A program made the position numbers and the translations under genes. The notes under the pieces were generated by a model. That model did not search any database. It was not told the DNA's origin and was given only the letters and a program-made list of their open reading frames with translations. Positions 8,008-16,041 of a stretch of 64,000 bases of DNA are shown in pieces (positions within the stretch are counted from its first letter, which is position 1; the number at the start of each line of letters is the position of its first letter). The DNA is from Holophagales bacterium (GTDB taxonomy: Bacteria > Acidobacteriota > Thermoanaerobaculia > Multivoradales > JAGPDF01), in the NCBI GenBank assembly GCA_016699405.1, contig CP064972.1:1705501-1769500 (forward strand), written 5' to 3'.

Positions 8008-8646
8008 ATGAACGAGTGCTTCCAGTTCTTCTTGAAGAAGTTCGGAGAGCCGTGTTGCTCCCGACCCGTCGAAGGCACACATCTCGACCGCTACCGCGGA
8101 CGCGTGCCGCAGCTGCTCCTCGACGTCTGGGTGAGCCACGGCTTCGGCGGCTATCGCGACGGCCTCTTCTGGCTCGTCGATCCGGCCGATTACGAAGGGG
8201 TCCTCGAGCGCTTCCTGGCGCCGACGGCACTCATGGGGCTCGACGAGTACCAGGTCATCGCGCGAACCGCTTTCGGGGCGCTCGAGGCGTGGGGTAGAAC
8301 GAGCGGGCCGAGCCTGCGCATCGACCCTGCCCACGGATTCATGCTGTCGGCCGACTGGGCGCGGCCTTGGATCGCGCAAGGGAAGGAGCACCTGACGGCC
8401 GAGTCGTTCTTCGCCAGCCGCGAGCCTGCGCAGGCCGACTTCGCCGGCGAGGACGAGACGCCCCTCTTCGCGGCCGCGCTCGAACGGCTCGGACCCCTTT
8501 CCGAGCGCGAGATGTACGCTTTCGTGCCGGCGCTCGCCCTAGGTGGAACGGCGCGAATCGATCGCCTGGAGAAAGTCGAGATCCTCCCGCACCTCGATCT
8601 GCTCGCCGAGCTCGGACCGTTGCAAGTTCTCAGGGGTCCGAGTTGA
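8008..8646 (+). CDS. GAD-like / DUF1851 domain protein (orphan immunity-like)
   Basis: 212 aa. The N-terminal half (FGEPCCSRPVEGTHLDRYRGRVP, then WVSHGFGGYRDGLFWLVDP) is a GAD-related domain. The second half (YQVIARTAFGALEAWG ... FFASRE) matches the DUF1851/Tdi1 C-terminal type found in cognate immunity proteins of type VI secretion effectors and in polymorphic toxin loci. No toxin, VgrG or secretion gene is nearby, so it is an orphan here. No Shine-Dalgarno sequence and no clear -10 box precede the ATG. Family recognition is good; a protective role is inference from the family. Confidence 0.75.
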   Translation: MNECFQFFLKKFGEPCCSRPVEGTHLDRYRGRVPQLLLDVWVSHGFGGYRDGLFWLVDPADYEGVLERFLAPTALMGLDEYQVIARTAFGALEAWGRTSGPSLRIDPAHGFMLSADWARPWIAQGKEHLTAESFFASREPAQADFAGEDETPLFAAALERLGPLSEREMYAFVPALALGGTARIDRLEKVEILPHLDLLAELGPLQVLRGPS

Positions 8647-8730
8647 AGACGGTTCGCAACGGTCCTTGGTATCAAGCCGCCCTTCGGTCGCGCCGGCCTC
8701 GGAGCGTGGAATCGCTTCCCGACTCACGCC

Positions 8731-9267
8731 CTACGCCACCGTCACCTCGAAGACGCAGCGCTCGCTGCCGCCGAGCTTGGACTCCTTGAGCGTCGCCTGG
8801 ACCGGTTTGCCGAAGACGGTCTCGAAGGCCTCTTTCTGGTAGCCGACCGAGCAGTTGCACCAGGTGGCCGGCGTGCGCTTCGGGTGAACGAGCGGGCAGC
8901 CGCAGGGGCCGGGGGCGACGGCCACGGTGACGACGCCGCGCGGCTTGTCCCAGGTGAACTCGGTCCCCCAGGCTTGCTTCGCGGCGGCGAAGTAGCCCTC
9001 GGGGTTGCCCTTGAAGGTCGAGACGAGCGAGCCCAGCTTGGCGCACTCGCGGCCGGTCTTCTCGAGCACCGAGGCACAGGTGGCCGGCGGCACCTCCGCG
9101 GCGAGGAAGCCGACCATCTTCGCCAGTTGATAGCGCACGAAGGCGAGCTTCTGCTCGTCGGCGGACGGCTCCGCGGCGACCGCCGCTGCCGGCGTCCCGA
9201 GCCAGGAAAAAGCGCAGCTGCAGAGCCCCGCGCCGCAGGCGCTCTTCAGGAACTCCTTGCGATCCAT
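8731..9267 (-). CDS. Cys-rich exported protein with V4R-like C-terminus
   Basis: 178 aa. The ATG at 9267 was chosen because GGAAGGGAG lies 5 nt upstream and an export signal follows: MDRKEFLKSACGAGLCSCAF, a Tat-like signal with RK in place of RR. The mature part has a Cys-rich stretch (PGPCGCPLVHP, TWCNCSVGY). It ends in a segment resembling the end of 4-vinyl-reductase/V4R domains (KEAFETVFGKPVQATLKES, then RCVFEV), which often bind small ligands or metals. The function is not known. It is convergent with the gene at 8008 and stands alone. Confidence 0.6.
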   Translation of the reverse strand: MDRKEFLKSACGAGLCSCAFSWLGTPAAAVAAEPSADEQKLAFVRYQLAKMVGFLAAEVPPATCASVLEKTGRECAKLGSLVSTFKGNPEGYFAAAKQAWGTEFTWDKPRGVVTVAVAPGPCGCPLVHPKRTPATWCNCSVGYQKEAFETVFGKPVQATLKESKLGGSERCVFEVTVA

Positions 9268-9515
9268 CGTCACTCCCTTCCGGGCACCGCGCCGGGTGCC
9301 ACTGTTCCTCTCGAGTGGTACGCCGCGGTCGGAGCCAACTTCGATGGGCAGTGCGACGGCGGACAACGGGCCTCTGCCGCGTCGCTGCGGCTTGTCAGTC
9401 CCAGGAAACGTCGATACAGTGCGATGCGACAAGAACAGCACGCCCCGCCGCGATGCCAACGATCGCCATTCACGGACCGTCCGGATCCGACGACCGATCA
9501 GCGAGGGAGGAAGCG

Positions 9516-9971
9516 ATGACGCCGAGCGCGACGCGGAAGAACCCGTTCTGGCCCGAGATCACCGACCTCGAGTCGGCCGCGAGCGCGGCCAGATCGGGGT
9601 TCTGGGCGGCGGCGATCGTCGCGGCGGTGACCGCGGCGGTGGCGACGTGGGCCGCCGTGTCGGGTGCGAGCGTCCTGTCGATCAACAGCTGGGCCTACCT
9701 CGACGCGATCTTCTTCGCCGTGATCGCGTGGGGGATCCGGCGCTACTCCCGGGCTTTCGCCGTCGCCGGCATGCTGCTCTTCACCGTCGAGAAGGCTCTC
9801 CTGTTCGTCGAGAACGGAGCGGCCGGCTGGCCGCTGGCCCTCGTCCTCCTCCTGATGTTCATCGCCGGAGTCCGGGGCACGGTCGGCTACCACCGCTACG
9901 CGGCTCGCGCGGCCGAGGCGGGCCGCCCGCCGGCGCCGTCGATCGAGAACCGGCCTGGGGTGGCCGGGTGA
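9516..9971 (+). CDS. Small integral membrane protein, unknown function
   Basis: 151 aa. The ATG at 9516 is preceded by GGGAGGAAGCG, a good ribosome site. After a short charged N-terminus (residues 1-25) there are about four hydrophobic segments (FWAAAIVAAVTAAVATWAAV, a second near LDAIFFAVIAWG, then FAVAGMLLFTV and LALVLLLMFIAGVRG) and a short basic tail. No catalytic motif is visible. I do not recognise a named family and the neighbours give no clue. Confidence 0.65.
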   Translation: MTPSATRKNPFWPEITDLESAASAARSGFWAAAIVAAVTAAVATWAAVSGASVLSINSWAYLDAIFFAVIAWGIRRYSRAFAVAGMLLFTVEKALLFVENGAAGWPLALVLLLMFIAGVRGTVGYHRYAARAAEAGRPPAPSIENRPGVAG

Positions 9972-10267
9972 GGACGGGGCACCCGGCGCGGGTCGCGGAG
10001 GAGCGGCGGCGCTGCGGGACCTGAGAGGGGCGCCGCACGCCCTGCCGCTCTCCGTGCTCGACGTGCGCGAGATCGTGCGCTCGATCGGCACCGAGATGGC
10101 GCTCGCGGGTGGGGCGGCGCTCGACGCGGCCGGAAGGCTGGCGCCGGGAACGGGGACTCCGGTCGTGTAGAAGCACCCGGCAGTTCCTTTCGTGCAACCC
10201 AGCGTCCTCGACCTGCACCTCGCCGATGGAGCGATGCTCGCGCTCGTGCCGCGCGCCGTCGCGCCGT

Positions 10268-11980
10268 TCAGCGTGGGTCGGGTGGCATTCCGGACGGCAT
10301 CCCGGACGGCGGGCGATCGTCGTCGGTGACCACCAGCGTCCGTGCGGCGAGATCGCCCAGGCGCTGCCAGTTGTCGGTGAGCGCGACGAGCAGCACGCCG
10401 ACGAGGAAGTTGAAGAAGCCGTCGACGAAGGTCAGCAGGTTCCTCACCAGCGCCCGCCAGAAACCGCACGGGGCGAGGTCGGTGCCGAGGACGCGGATGC
10501 GCATCAGGAGCTTGCCGGGCGTCTTGCCCGAGCGCCCTTCGGCGACGCTGAAGGCGATCAGCACGAGAAGCGACCAGAGGATCGCCGCGGCCATCAGCGC
10601 GAAGATGCGCAGGAACGGCTCGAAGCCGTCGGCCTCGACGAAACGCTCGGGGTCGCTGAAGGTCTCGAACATCGAGTAGAAGAGCGCGAGCGGTCCGAGG
10701 CCGAGGACGAGCGCGTCGACCACCTGTGCCCAGGCGCGCTGCCAGAGCGAGGCGAAGCGCCGCGTGACGGGGCCGACCGTGTAGGTCTCGACGCGATGCT
10801 TGCGCATCTGCGCGCTGAGGATGAAGGCGAGCAGCAACGAAAGAACCATCGGGACGAGCTGCGGCACGACCATCATCACCATCATGCCGCCGCCGAAGGG
10901 GAAGGGGGAGCCCTTCACCGCGACCGTGCGAGCCACCGTGGCCCCGTCGAGCTCGACGAGCTTGCGACTCCCGGGCAGGGTCTGGCTGAGGAGGAGGAGC
11001 TTCGATCCCGCCCCGCGCACGGTGCCGTTCCAGGTCGAGAGGCCCTGGAGGTCGGGAAGCGCCGTGCGCTCGGCGCCGCCTGCGGTGAGCACGAGGCGGG
11101 CGAAGTGCCGCGCCTCCTGCTTGCCCTCCTCGCCGACGACGACCACCGGGACCCCGCCGACCGCCGCCGCGCCCCAGCGCCGGCAGCAACTCGAAGCCTC
11201 GCCGGCAGCGATCCACTCCCGGGCATCGAGAGCGCGATGGTAGAGGGTGCAGCTCGCCGTCTGATGGACGCGGGCGTCTTCGCAGGCTTCGGCGACGAGG
11301 TGGGGCACGCCGCCGGTGTCGACGACCTCCAGGCGACCGAGCGACTCCCACTCCGACGGCGGCTCGAGCTCGATCGGCTCCTGCTGCCACTCGGCGTGGC
11401 CGCCGTCGACCACCAGCCGGGCGAGGCTCGACAGCCGACCGCGGACGAGCACCGTCGGCCGCCCGCGATCGAGAAACGGCGCCGAAGCGCGCGCCGGTTT
11501 CGCGGCACCGGCGAGCCGGGTGAACTGCCCGTGGGAGTAGTAGCCCGCGTCCTCGGAGCCGATCACCCAGAGGCGATCGCCTTCGGGCAGCAGCTCGATC
11601 GCGGCCTCGCTGTGCGATGGGCCGCCGGCCTCCAGACCGAGAGCCACGGGCTCGCCGGCCGGCGCGAGGTCGGCGAGCCGCACGTGATGCAGCGTGACCT
11701 TCGTCGCCCCGGGATGCGGCTTGGCGAAGGAGGCCGTCTGCGCGGTCTCGACGTACCAGAGCTCGCCCTGCCAGGGCACGGCATGGGCGAAGTCGTCGAT
11801 CTTCAAGCCCTGCATCGTGACCGCCGGGAGCATCACGGCGAACATGACGACGATCGGCAGGAGGAACTGGATGACGAAGAAGACGGCGCCGAGCACCCCG
11901 GCGACGAGGGTGAACTGACGCTTCGACTCGGCGGAGACGTAGCCCGGGCTGGGCTCGGGGAGGTGCGGCACGGTGGACAT
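10268..11980 (-). CDS. RDD-family membrane protein with large extracytoplasmic domain
   Basis: 570 aa. The N-terminal membrane helix (VAGVLGAVFFVIQFLLPIVVMF) precedes an extracytoplasmic region of roughly 300 residues. A further helix (about residues 350-385) and the C-terminal RDD domain follow: arginine in RFASLWQRAWAQVVDALVLG, then GKTPGKLLMRIRVLG, and finally RLGDLAARTLVV. The RDD domain is a membrane module of uncertain biochemical role, sometimes linked to ion transport. The start has AAAGGAC upstream. It is divergent from the PLP enzyme at 12135. The fusion to a long soluble region is longer than most RDD proteins. Confidence 0.8.
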   Translation of the reverse strand: MSTVPHLPEPSPGYVSAESKRQFTLVAGVLGAVFFVIQFLLPIVVMFAVMLPAVTMQGLKIDDFAHAVPWQGELWYVETAQTASFAKPHPGATKVTLHHVRLADLAPAGEPVALGLEAGGPSHSEAAIELLPEGDRLWVIGSEDAGYYSHGQFTRLAGAAKPARASAPFLDRGRPTVLVRGRLSSLARLVVDGGHAEWQQEPIELEPPSEWESLGRLEVVDTGGVPHLVAEACEDARVHQTASCTLYHRALDAREWIAAGEASSCCRRWGAAAVGGVPVVVVGEEGKQEARHFARLVLTAGGAERTALPDLQGLSTWNGTVRGAGSKLLLLSQTLPGSRKLVELDGATVARTVAVKGSPFPFGGGMMVMMVVPQLVPMVLSLLLAFILSAQMRKHRVETYTVGPVTRRFASLWQRAWAQVVDALVLGLGPLALFYSMFETFSDPERFVEADGFEPFLRIFALMAAAILWSLLVLIAFSVAEGRSGKTPGKLLMRIRVLGTDLAPCGFWRALVRNLLTFVDGFFNFLVGVLLVALTDNWQRLGDLAARTLVVTDDDRPPSGMPSGMPPDPR

Positions 11981-12119
11981 CGGGGTGTCCTTTCTCGGTC
12001 GTCGGACGACGAGGAAACGCTAGCACCGTTGCGGCACGACGGCGAGATCCGAGGACGCGGCACCGACGCCGCGCGACGAAGGCCACCGCCGTCGCTATCG
12101 CCGGGCGTCGGCGCTCGCG

Positions 12120-12125
12120 CATAAT
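12120..12125 (+). promoter_or_regulatory. -10 box, likely leaderless start
   Basis: CATAAT ends 9 nt before the ATG at 12135, which has no Shine-Dalgarno sequence. No convincing -35 element is visible. Confidence 0.45.
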
Positions 12126-12134
12126 CGCCGCGAG

Positions 12135-13178
12135 ATGAGCGATCTCGCCGCGCGGCTCGACGCGATCGAGCGCATCCCGCTCGCCCGCCTGCCGACGCCG
12201 ATCGACGAGCTGCCGCGCCTGGGTGCCCACGCCGGCATCGCCCGGCTGCTGGTCAAGCGCGACGACCAGACGGGGCTGGCGCTCGGCGGGACGAAGGCGC
12301 GCAAGCTCGAGTACGACCTGGTCGAGGCGGTGCGGCAGCGCGCCGACCTCCTGGTGACGATCGGCGGCACCCAGTCGAACCACGCGGCGATGACCGCGGC
12401 GGCGGCCCGCCGGCTCGGGCTCGAGGTGAAGCTCGTCCTCGGCGGTCCGGACTTCGCGGCCTGCGAGGGCAACCTGCGGCTCGACCTGCTCTTCGGCGCC
12501 GAGATCCGCTACCTCGTCGACGACGACGCCAACGACGCGCTCGCCGCGGCGATGGCGGCCTGGGTCGACGAGCTGCGGGCCGCAGGGCGGCGGCCGTTCG
12601 CGCTGCCGATCGGCGGCAGCACGGGGCTCGGTGCTCTCGGCGCGGTGCGGGCGATGCGCGAGATCGCCGGGCAGCTCGCCGGGACGCTCGGCGACGGCGC
12701 GCTCCAGGTGGTGACCGCGGTCGGCTCGTGCGGCACCTTCGCCGGTCTCTGGCTCGGCGCGCGCTGCTTCCTGCCGCGCGCGCGCGTGGTCGGCGTGAGC
12801 GTCTCGCGCACGGCCGCGGCGATTGTCGAGCGCACCGCCGAGCTCGCCGACGAGGCGGCCGAGCGGTTGGGTCTCCCGGCGTCGGTCGCCGAAGGGGCGA
12901 TCGAGTGCGACGACCGCGACGTCGGCGAGTACGGCGTGCCGACGGACGCCGGGCAGGAGGCGATCGAGCTCGCGGCGCGGCTCGAAGGGCTGGTGCTCGA
13001 CCCGGTCTACACCGGCAAGTCGATGAGCGGTCTGCTCGGTCTCGTTCGTCGCGGCGTGCTCGACCCGGCGGTGCCGACCCTCTTCGTCCACACCGGTGGC
13101 CTGCCGATCGTCTTCGCCTTCGCGTCGCCTCCGTCGGAGGTGGCGGCGATCACCCGCATCCCTCGCCGCGGACGGTGA
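12135..13178 (+). CDS. D-cysteine desulfhydrase-like PLP-dependent enzyme
   Basis: 347 aa, cytoplasmic, of the ACC-deaminase/D-cysteine desulfhydrase group of fold-type II PLP enzymes. Evidence is the N-terminus RIPLARLPTPIDELPRLG, the PLP-lysine region GLALGGTKARKLEYDL, the cofactor-binding stretch TIGGTQSNHAAMTAAAARR, PIGGSTGLGALG, and the C-terminal LDPVYTGKSMSGL. D-cysteine desulfhydrase makes pyruvate, ammonia and H2S. The same fold also hosts ACC deaminase and L-cysteate lyase, so substrate is not certain. The ATG appears leaderless. The next gene starts 4 bp after its stop. Confidence 0.85.
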   Translation: MSDLAARLDAIERIPLARLPTPIDELPRLGAHAGIARLLVKRDDQTGLALGGTKARKLEYDLVEAVRQRADLLVTIGGTQSNHAAMTAAAARRLGLEVKLVLGGPDFAACEGNLRLDLLFGAEIRYLVDDDANDALAAAMAAWVDELRAAGRRPFALPIGGSTGLGALGAVRAMREIAGQLAGTLGDGALQVVTAVGSCGTFAGLWLGARCFLPRARVVGVSVSRTAAAIVERTAELADEAAERLGLPASVAEGAIECDDRDVGEYGVPTDAGQEAIELAARLEGLVLDPVYTGKSMSGLLGLVRRGVLDPAVPTLFVHTGGLPIVFAFASPPSEVAAITRIPRRGR

Positions 13179-13182
13179 AACG

Positions 13183-15000
13183 ATGACGCGACGCGTCCGG
13201 CAGGCCGGCCTGTCCCTCCTCTTCGCCCTTCTCTCGAACGCCGCGGCGGAGGCCTGCGAGCCGTCGCGGATCGCCGCGCTCGTCGCCGCTCTCGACACTG
13301 CGCTCGATGACCACGCGGCCGAGACGCGCTTCGCCGCGGCGACCGCCCTCGGCACCTGCGGCACCGCGGCCGTGCCGGCGCTCGTCGTGGCCAGCGACGC
13401 GGCGCCGGCAGGGGTGCGGCAGGGGGCGGTGCGCGCCCTCGGGTGGATCGCCGCGGCGGGGAGCGACGGGCGAACGGCGGTGCTTTCCGTCCTGCCGGCG
13501 CTCACCGCCCGCCTCGCCGACCCCGAGCCGCTGGTGCGCGAGGCCGCGGCCGAGGCGCTCGGACGGTGCGGTCCGCCGGCGAGCGCAGCGGTCCCAGCGC
13601 TCGTCGCCGCCTTCGCCGACGAGGACCCCTACCTCGGCGGTGCGGCGGCGGTGGCGCTCGGCAGGATCGGGGCGGCGAGCGTGCCGGCGCTCGGCGAGGC
13701 GTTGGCCGACCCGCGGGAGGGCGTCCGCCAATCGGCGGCGATCGCCCTCGGTCGGCTCGGTTCGCGCGCCGCGCCGGCCGTCGCGGCGCTCGCCCGCACC
13801 CTCGCCGACGGGAGCGCCGTCGTGCGCGGGATGGCGGCGACGGCGCTCGGCGAGATCGGTCCGCCCGCCGGCGAGGTGCTGCCGTCGCTCGTCGCCGCGC
13901 TGTCCGATCCCGACGAGGCGGTGCGGCGTGCGGTGCGCACGGCGATCGGGCGGATCTCCCCGTCCTGGCACGCTCGGCCGCCGGGGCGCGACGAGGTCGT
14001 CGCGACGATCGAACGGCTGGTACCGCAGCTGATGGCGGAGCATCACGTGCCGGGGGTGGCGATCGCGCTGATCGACGAGGGGCGCGTCGCCTGGCAGAAG
14101 AGCTTTGGCGTGCGCGACGTGGCGAGCGGTGCGCCGGTCGAGCGCGAGACGCTCTTCGAAGCCGCGTCGATGAGCAAGCCGGTCTTCGCGATGATCGCCA
14201 TGCGGCTCGTCGAGCGCGGAGCGCTGCCGCTCGACCGGCCGCTCGTCGAGCTGTCGCGCGAGCGGGCGGTGCCGGACCTCCCGGAGCGCCGGCGGATCAC
14301 CGCGCGGATGACGCTCGCGCACACCAGCGGTCTGCCGAACTGGCGGCCGGGCGACGAGGAGCGCGAGGGTCCGCTGCCGCTGCTCTTCGCGCCAGGGAGC
14401 CGCTTCAGCTACTCCGGCGAGGGGATCTTCTACCTTCAGCGCGTGGTCGAGGAGCGGACCGGACTGCCGCTCGATCTGCTCGCCCGTCGCGAGCTCTTCA
14501 CGCCGCTCGGTCTCACCGGCTCGAGCTTCGTCTGGAACGAGACGGTCGAGGCCCGACTGGCAAGCGGGCACACGGCCGAGGGCGCCTTCCTCACCCGCTC
14601 CCGGTACACGCACCCGAACGCCGCCTACACGCTCTACACCAGCGCCGAGGAGTACGCGCGGCTGCTCGTCGCGATGCTCGAGTCGGCGGAGTCGGGCACG
14701 CCGCTTCTCGAGCGTCGCACGGCGCGCGAGATGCTGCGCGGGCAGGTCGAGCTCGACGCCCGCGACCCGATCGAGCGGCCCGGTGCGGCGCAGGGGACAG
14801 CGGTGGCATGGGGGCTCGGCTGGTCGCTCAACCGCACGGCGGGCGGCACGATCTACCACCACAGCGGTGCCAACCGGACGGGCTTTCGCAGCTTCAGCCA
14901 GTTCTCGCCGCCGCGGCGCTCGGGCCTCGTGGTGTTGACCAACAGCCTCGGCGGCGGGGAGCTGTGGACCCGCCTCGTCGCCGCCGTCGGCGACCTCTGA
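13183..15000 (+). CDS. HEAT-repeat protein fused to serine beta-lactamase-fold hydrolase
   Basis: 605 aa. A signal peptide (LSLLFALLSNAAAEA) is followed by about seven HEAT/PBS-lyase-type helical repeats to residue ~260 (motifs such as VREAAAEALGRCG and VRQSAAIALGRLG), then a class C beta-lactamase/esterase domain. The catalytic SxxK is SMSK near residue 330, the YSG triad member is in FSYSGEGIFY, and the third box is HHSGANRTGF. Such domains hydrolyse esters or D-amino peptides; a resistance role should not be assumed. The start at 13183 gives the signal peptide. It is 4 bp downstream of the PLP enzyme gene. Periplasmic by prediction. Confidence 0.85.
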   Translation: MTRRVRQAGLSLLFALLSNAAAEACEPSRIAALVAALDTALDDHAAETRFAAATALGTCGTAAVPALVVASDAAPAGVRQGAVRALGWIAAAGSDGRTAVLSVLPALTARLADPEPLVREAAAEALGRCGPPASAAVPALVAAFADEDPYLGGAAAVALGRIGAASVPALGEALADPREGVRQSAAIALGRLGSRAAPAVAALARTLADGSAVVRGMAATALGEIGPPAGEVLPSLVAALSDPDEAVRRAVRTAIGRISPSWHARPPGRDEVVATIERLVPQLMAEHHVPGVAIALIDEGRVAWQKSFGVRDVASGAPVERETLFEAASMSKPVFAMIAMRLVERGALPLDRPLVELSRERAVPDLPERRRITARMTLAHTSGLPNWRPGDEEREGPLPLLFAPGSRFSYSGEGIFYLQRVVEERTGLPLDLLARRELFTPLGLTGSSFVWNETVEARLASGHTAEGAFLTRSRYTHPNAAYTLYTSAEEYARLLVAMLESAESGTPLLERRTAREMLRGQVELDARDPIERPGAAQGTAVAWGLGWSLNRTAGGTIYHHSGANRTGFRSFSQFSPPRRSGLVVLTNSLGGGELWTRLVAAVGDL

Positions 15001-15019
15001 GACGACGCGCGGCCCCGCC

Positions 15020-15364
15020 TCAGCTCGCGGGAGCGGCGGCCTCCCGGCACGCGCGCGCCAGCGCCGCGGCCGTCACTCCGCCGTGCGCGTCGTGCCAGAC
15101 GGGGCTTCCGGAGCAGAGCAGGATCGCCTGGGGCGACTCGTGCCGGATGCCGAGACGCACGGCGATCGCCCGCGCGACCGGGCGGTCGCCGACCACGTCG
15201 ACACGGTAGACCGGGACCTGCGGGTGCTCGCTGGCGAAGCGCTCGACCTCGCGCTCGGCGCGGAACGAGACCGGGCAGATGGGGCTGTGTTTGTAGACGA
15301 CCGCCAGGGGCTCGGCGAGCGCGGCGTCGAGGGCTCCGGGAGTCGCGAGGTTGCGATCGGACAT
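15020..15364 (-). CDS. ytxJ: Monothiol bacilliredoxin BrxC/YtxJ family
   Basis: 114 aa thioredoxin-like protein with the family signature YKHSPICPVS: a single redox cysteine in a CP context instead of CxxC. YtxJ/BrxC proteins remove bacillithiol from mixed disulfides in the cytoplasm, so the organism may make bacillithiol. It then has the thioredoxin strand VPVYRVDVVGDRPVARAIA and the cis-proline region HESPQAILLCSG. The ATG at 15364 has no ribosome site; TAGACT lies 6 nt upstream, suggesting leaderless transcription. No bacillithiol biosynthesis gene is in the window. Confidence 0.85.
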   Translation of the reverse strand: MSDRNLATPGALDAALAEPLAVVYKHSPICPVSFRAEREVERFASEHPQVPVYRVDVVGDRPVARAIAVRLGIRHESPQAILLCSGSPVWHDAHGGVTAAALARACREAAAPAS

Positions 15365-15370
15365 GCCGCG

Positions 15371-15376
15371 AGTCTA
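15371..15376 (-). promoter_or_regulatory. -10 box for leaderless bacilliredoxin gene
   Basis: TAGACT on the minus strand, 6 nt before the ATG at 15364. The same hexamer precedes the patatin gene at 18301. Confidence 0.5.
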
Positions 15377-15525
15377 ACGCCCGCCGGCGGCGCCCGGCTC
15401 GGGCAACGACCGAGGAGATGGCGCGCGAGGCGCCTACGGCGGCTGTCAGACCCGCTGCCGGCGCCCGCCCTGTGGCGTCCCTCGAGGCGGGTCACCGCGA
15501 GGTCGGCGACGCCGGATGGGGCCGT

Positions 15526-15957
15526 CTACTCCCAGCGCGCGAGCATCAACTCGAGCTCGTCGCGGTGCTTCGTCTCGTCGGCGATGAGGTTGTCGAGCTC
15601 AACGACCAGGCCGAACTCCTCGAGCGCCTCGGCCTGCTTGCGCCGCTTGATGTAGCGCGCAATCGTCGCCTTCTCGTCGGCGAGGGCGTTGATCAGCATC
15701 TGCCGCTCGTCCCGGGCCTGCTTCACCGGTGCGGGGACGGTCGCCGGGTCGCCGCCGAGGGCGACGATCTTGTCGCACAGCATCTGGGCGTGCAGCATCT
15801 CGTCCGGGATCTCGGCGGCGAAGAAGTTGCGCAGCTCCTGGCGCCAGGGGCCCTTCACCTCGCTGGCGTAGGTGCGGTAGGTGATGATCGCGGCGTACTC
15901 GTGGGCGAGATCCTCGTTGAGCCCGTCGACGAGCTCCTTCCTCTTCGTCTTGGCCAC
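15526..15957 (-). CDS. Ferritin-like diiron protein
   Basis: 143 aa four-helix-bundle protein. The first helix carries NEDLAHEYAAIITYRTYASEV, with glutamates typical of a diiron site; the second has AAEIPDEMLHAQMLCDKIVALGG (ExxH); later helices contain LADEKATIARYIKRRKQAE and DETKHRDELELML (E..H). This is the bacterioferritin/rubrerythrin-like 'ferritin-like domain' pattern; iron storage or oxidative-stress protection is likely. The start is GTG at 15957, preceded by AGGAGG with 5 nt spacing, in preference to an upstream in-frame start. Confidence 0.85.
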   Translation of the reverse strand: MAKTKRKELVDGLNEDLAHEYAAIITYRTYASEVKGPWRQELRNFFAAEIPDEMLHAQMLCDKIVALGGDPATVPAPVKQARDERQMLINALADEKATIARYIKRRKQAEALEEFGLVVELDNLIADETKHRDELELMLARWE

Positions 15958-16041
15958 GCTGTCCTCCTGGGATCGGGTCCGGGTTCGGGGGCGGGTCCGC
16001 AGCCCCTCGTGCAAATCATACGCGGCCGGGCCCCGTTCGGC

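Noticed and set aside
10019..10258. Plus-strand protein-like stretch (LSVLDVREIVRSIGTEMALAG) with an in-frame TAG at 10168
   Set aside because: It may be a decayed gene end, but there is no identifiable family, no start, and the gap is under 300 bp; not enough to annotate.
9498..13505. A minus-strand open frame of over 1,300 codons across the RDD and PLP-enzyme genes
   Set aside because: Very low-complexity Arg/Ala/Pro translation, opposite to clearly conserved genes; an artefact of high third-position GC. The same holds for long antisense frames at 15418-19575, 28178-30043, 32071-35451 and 46924-50025.
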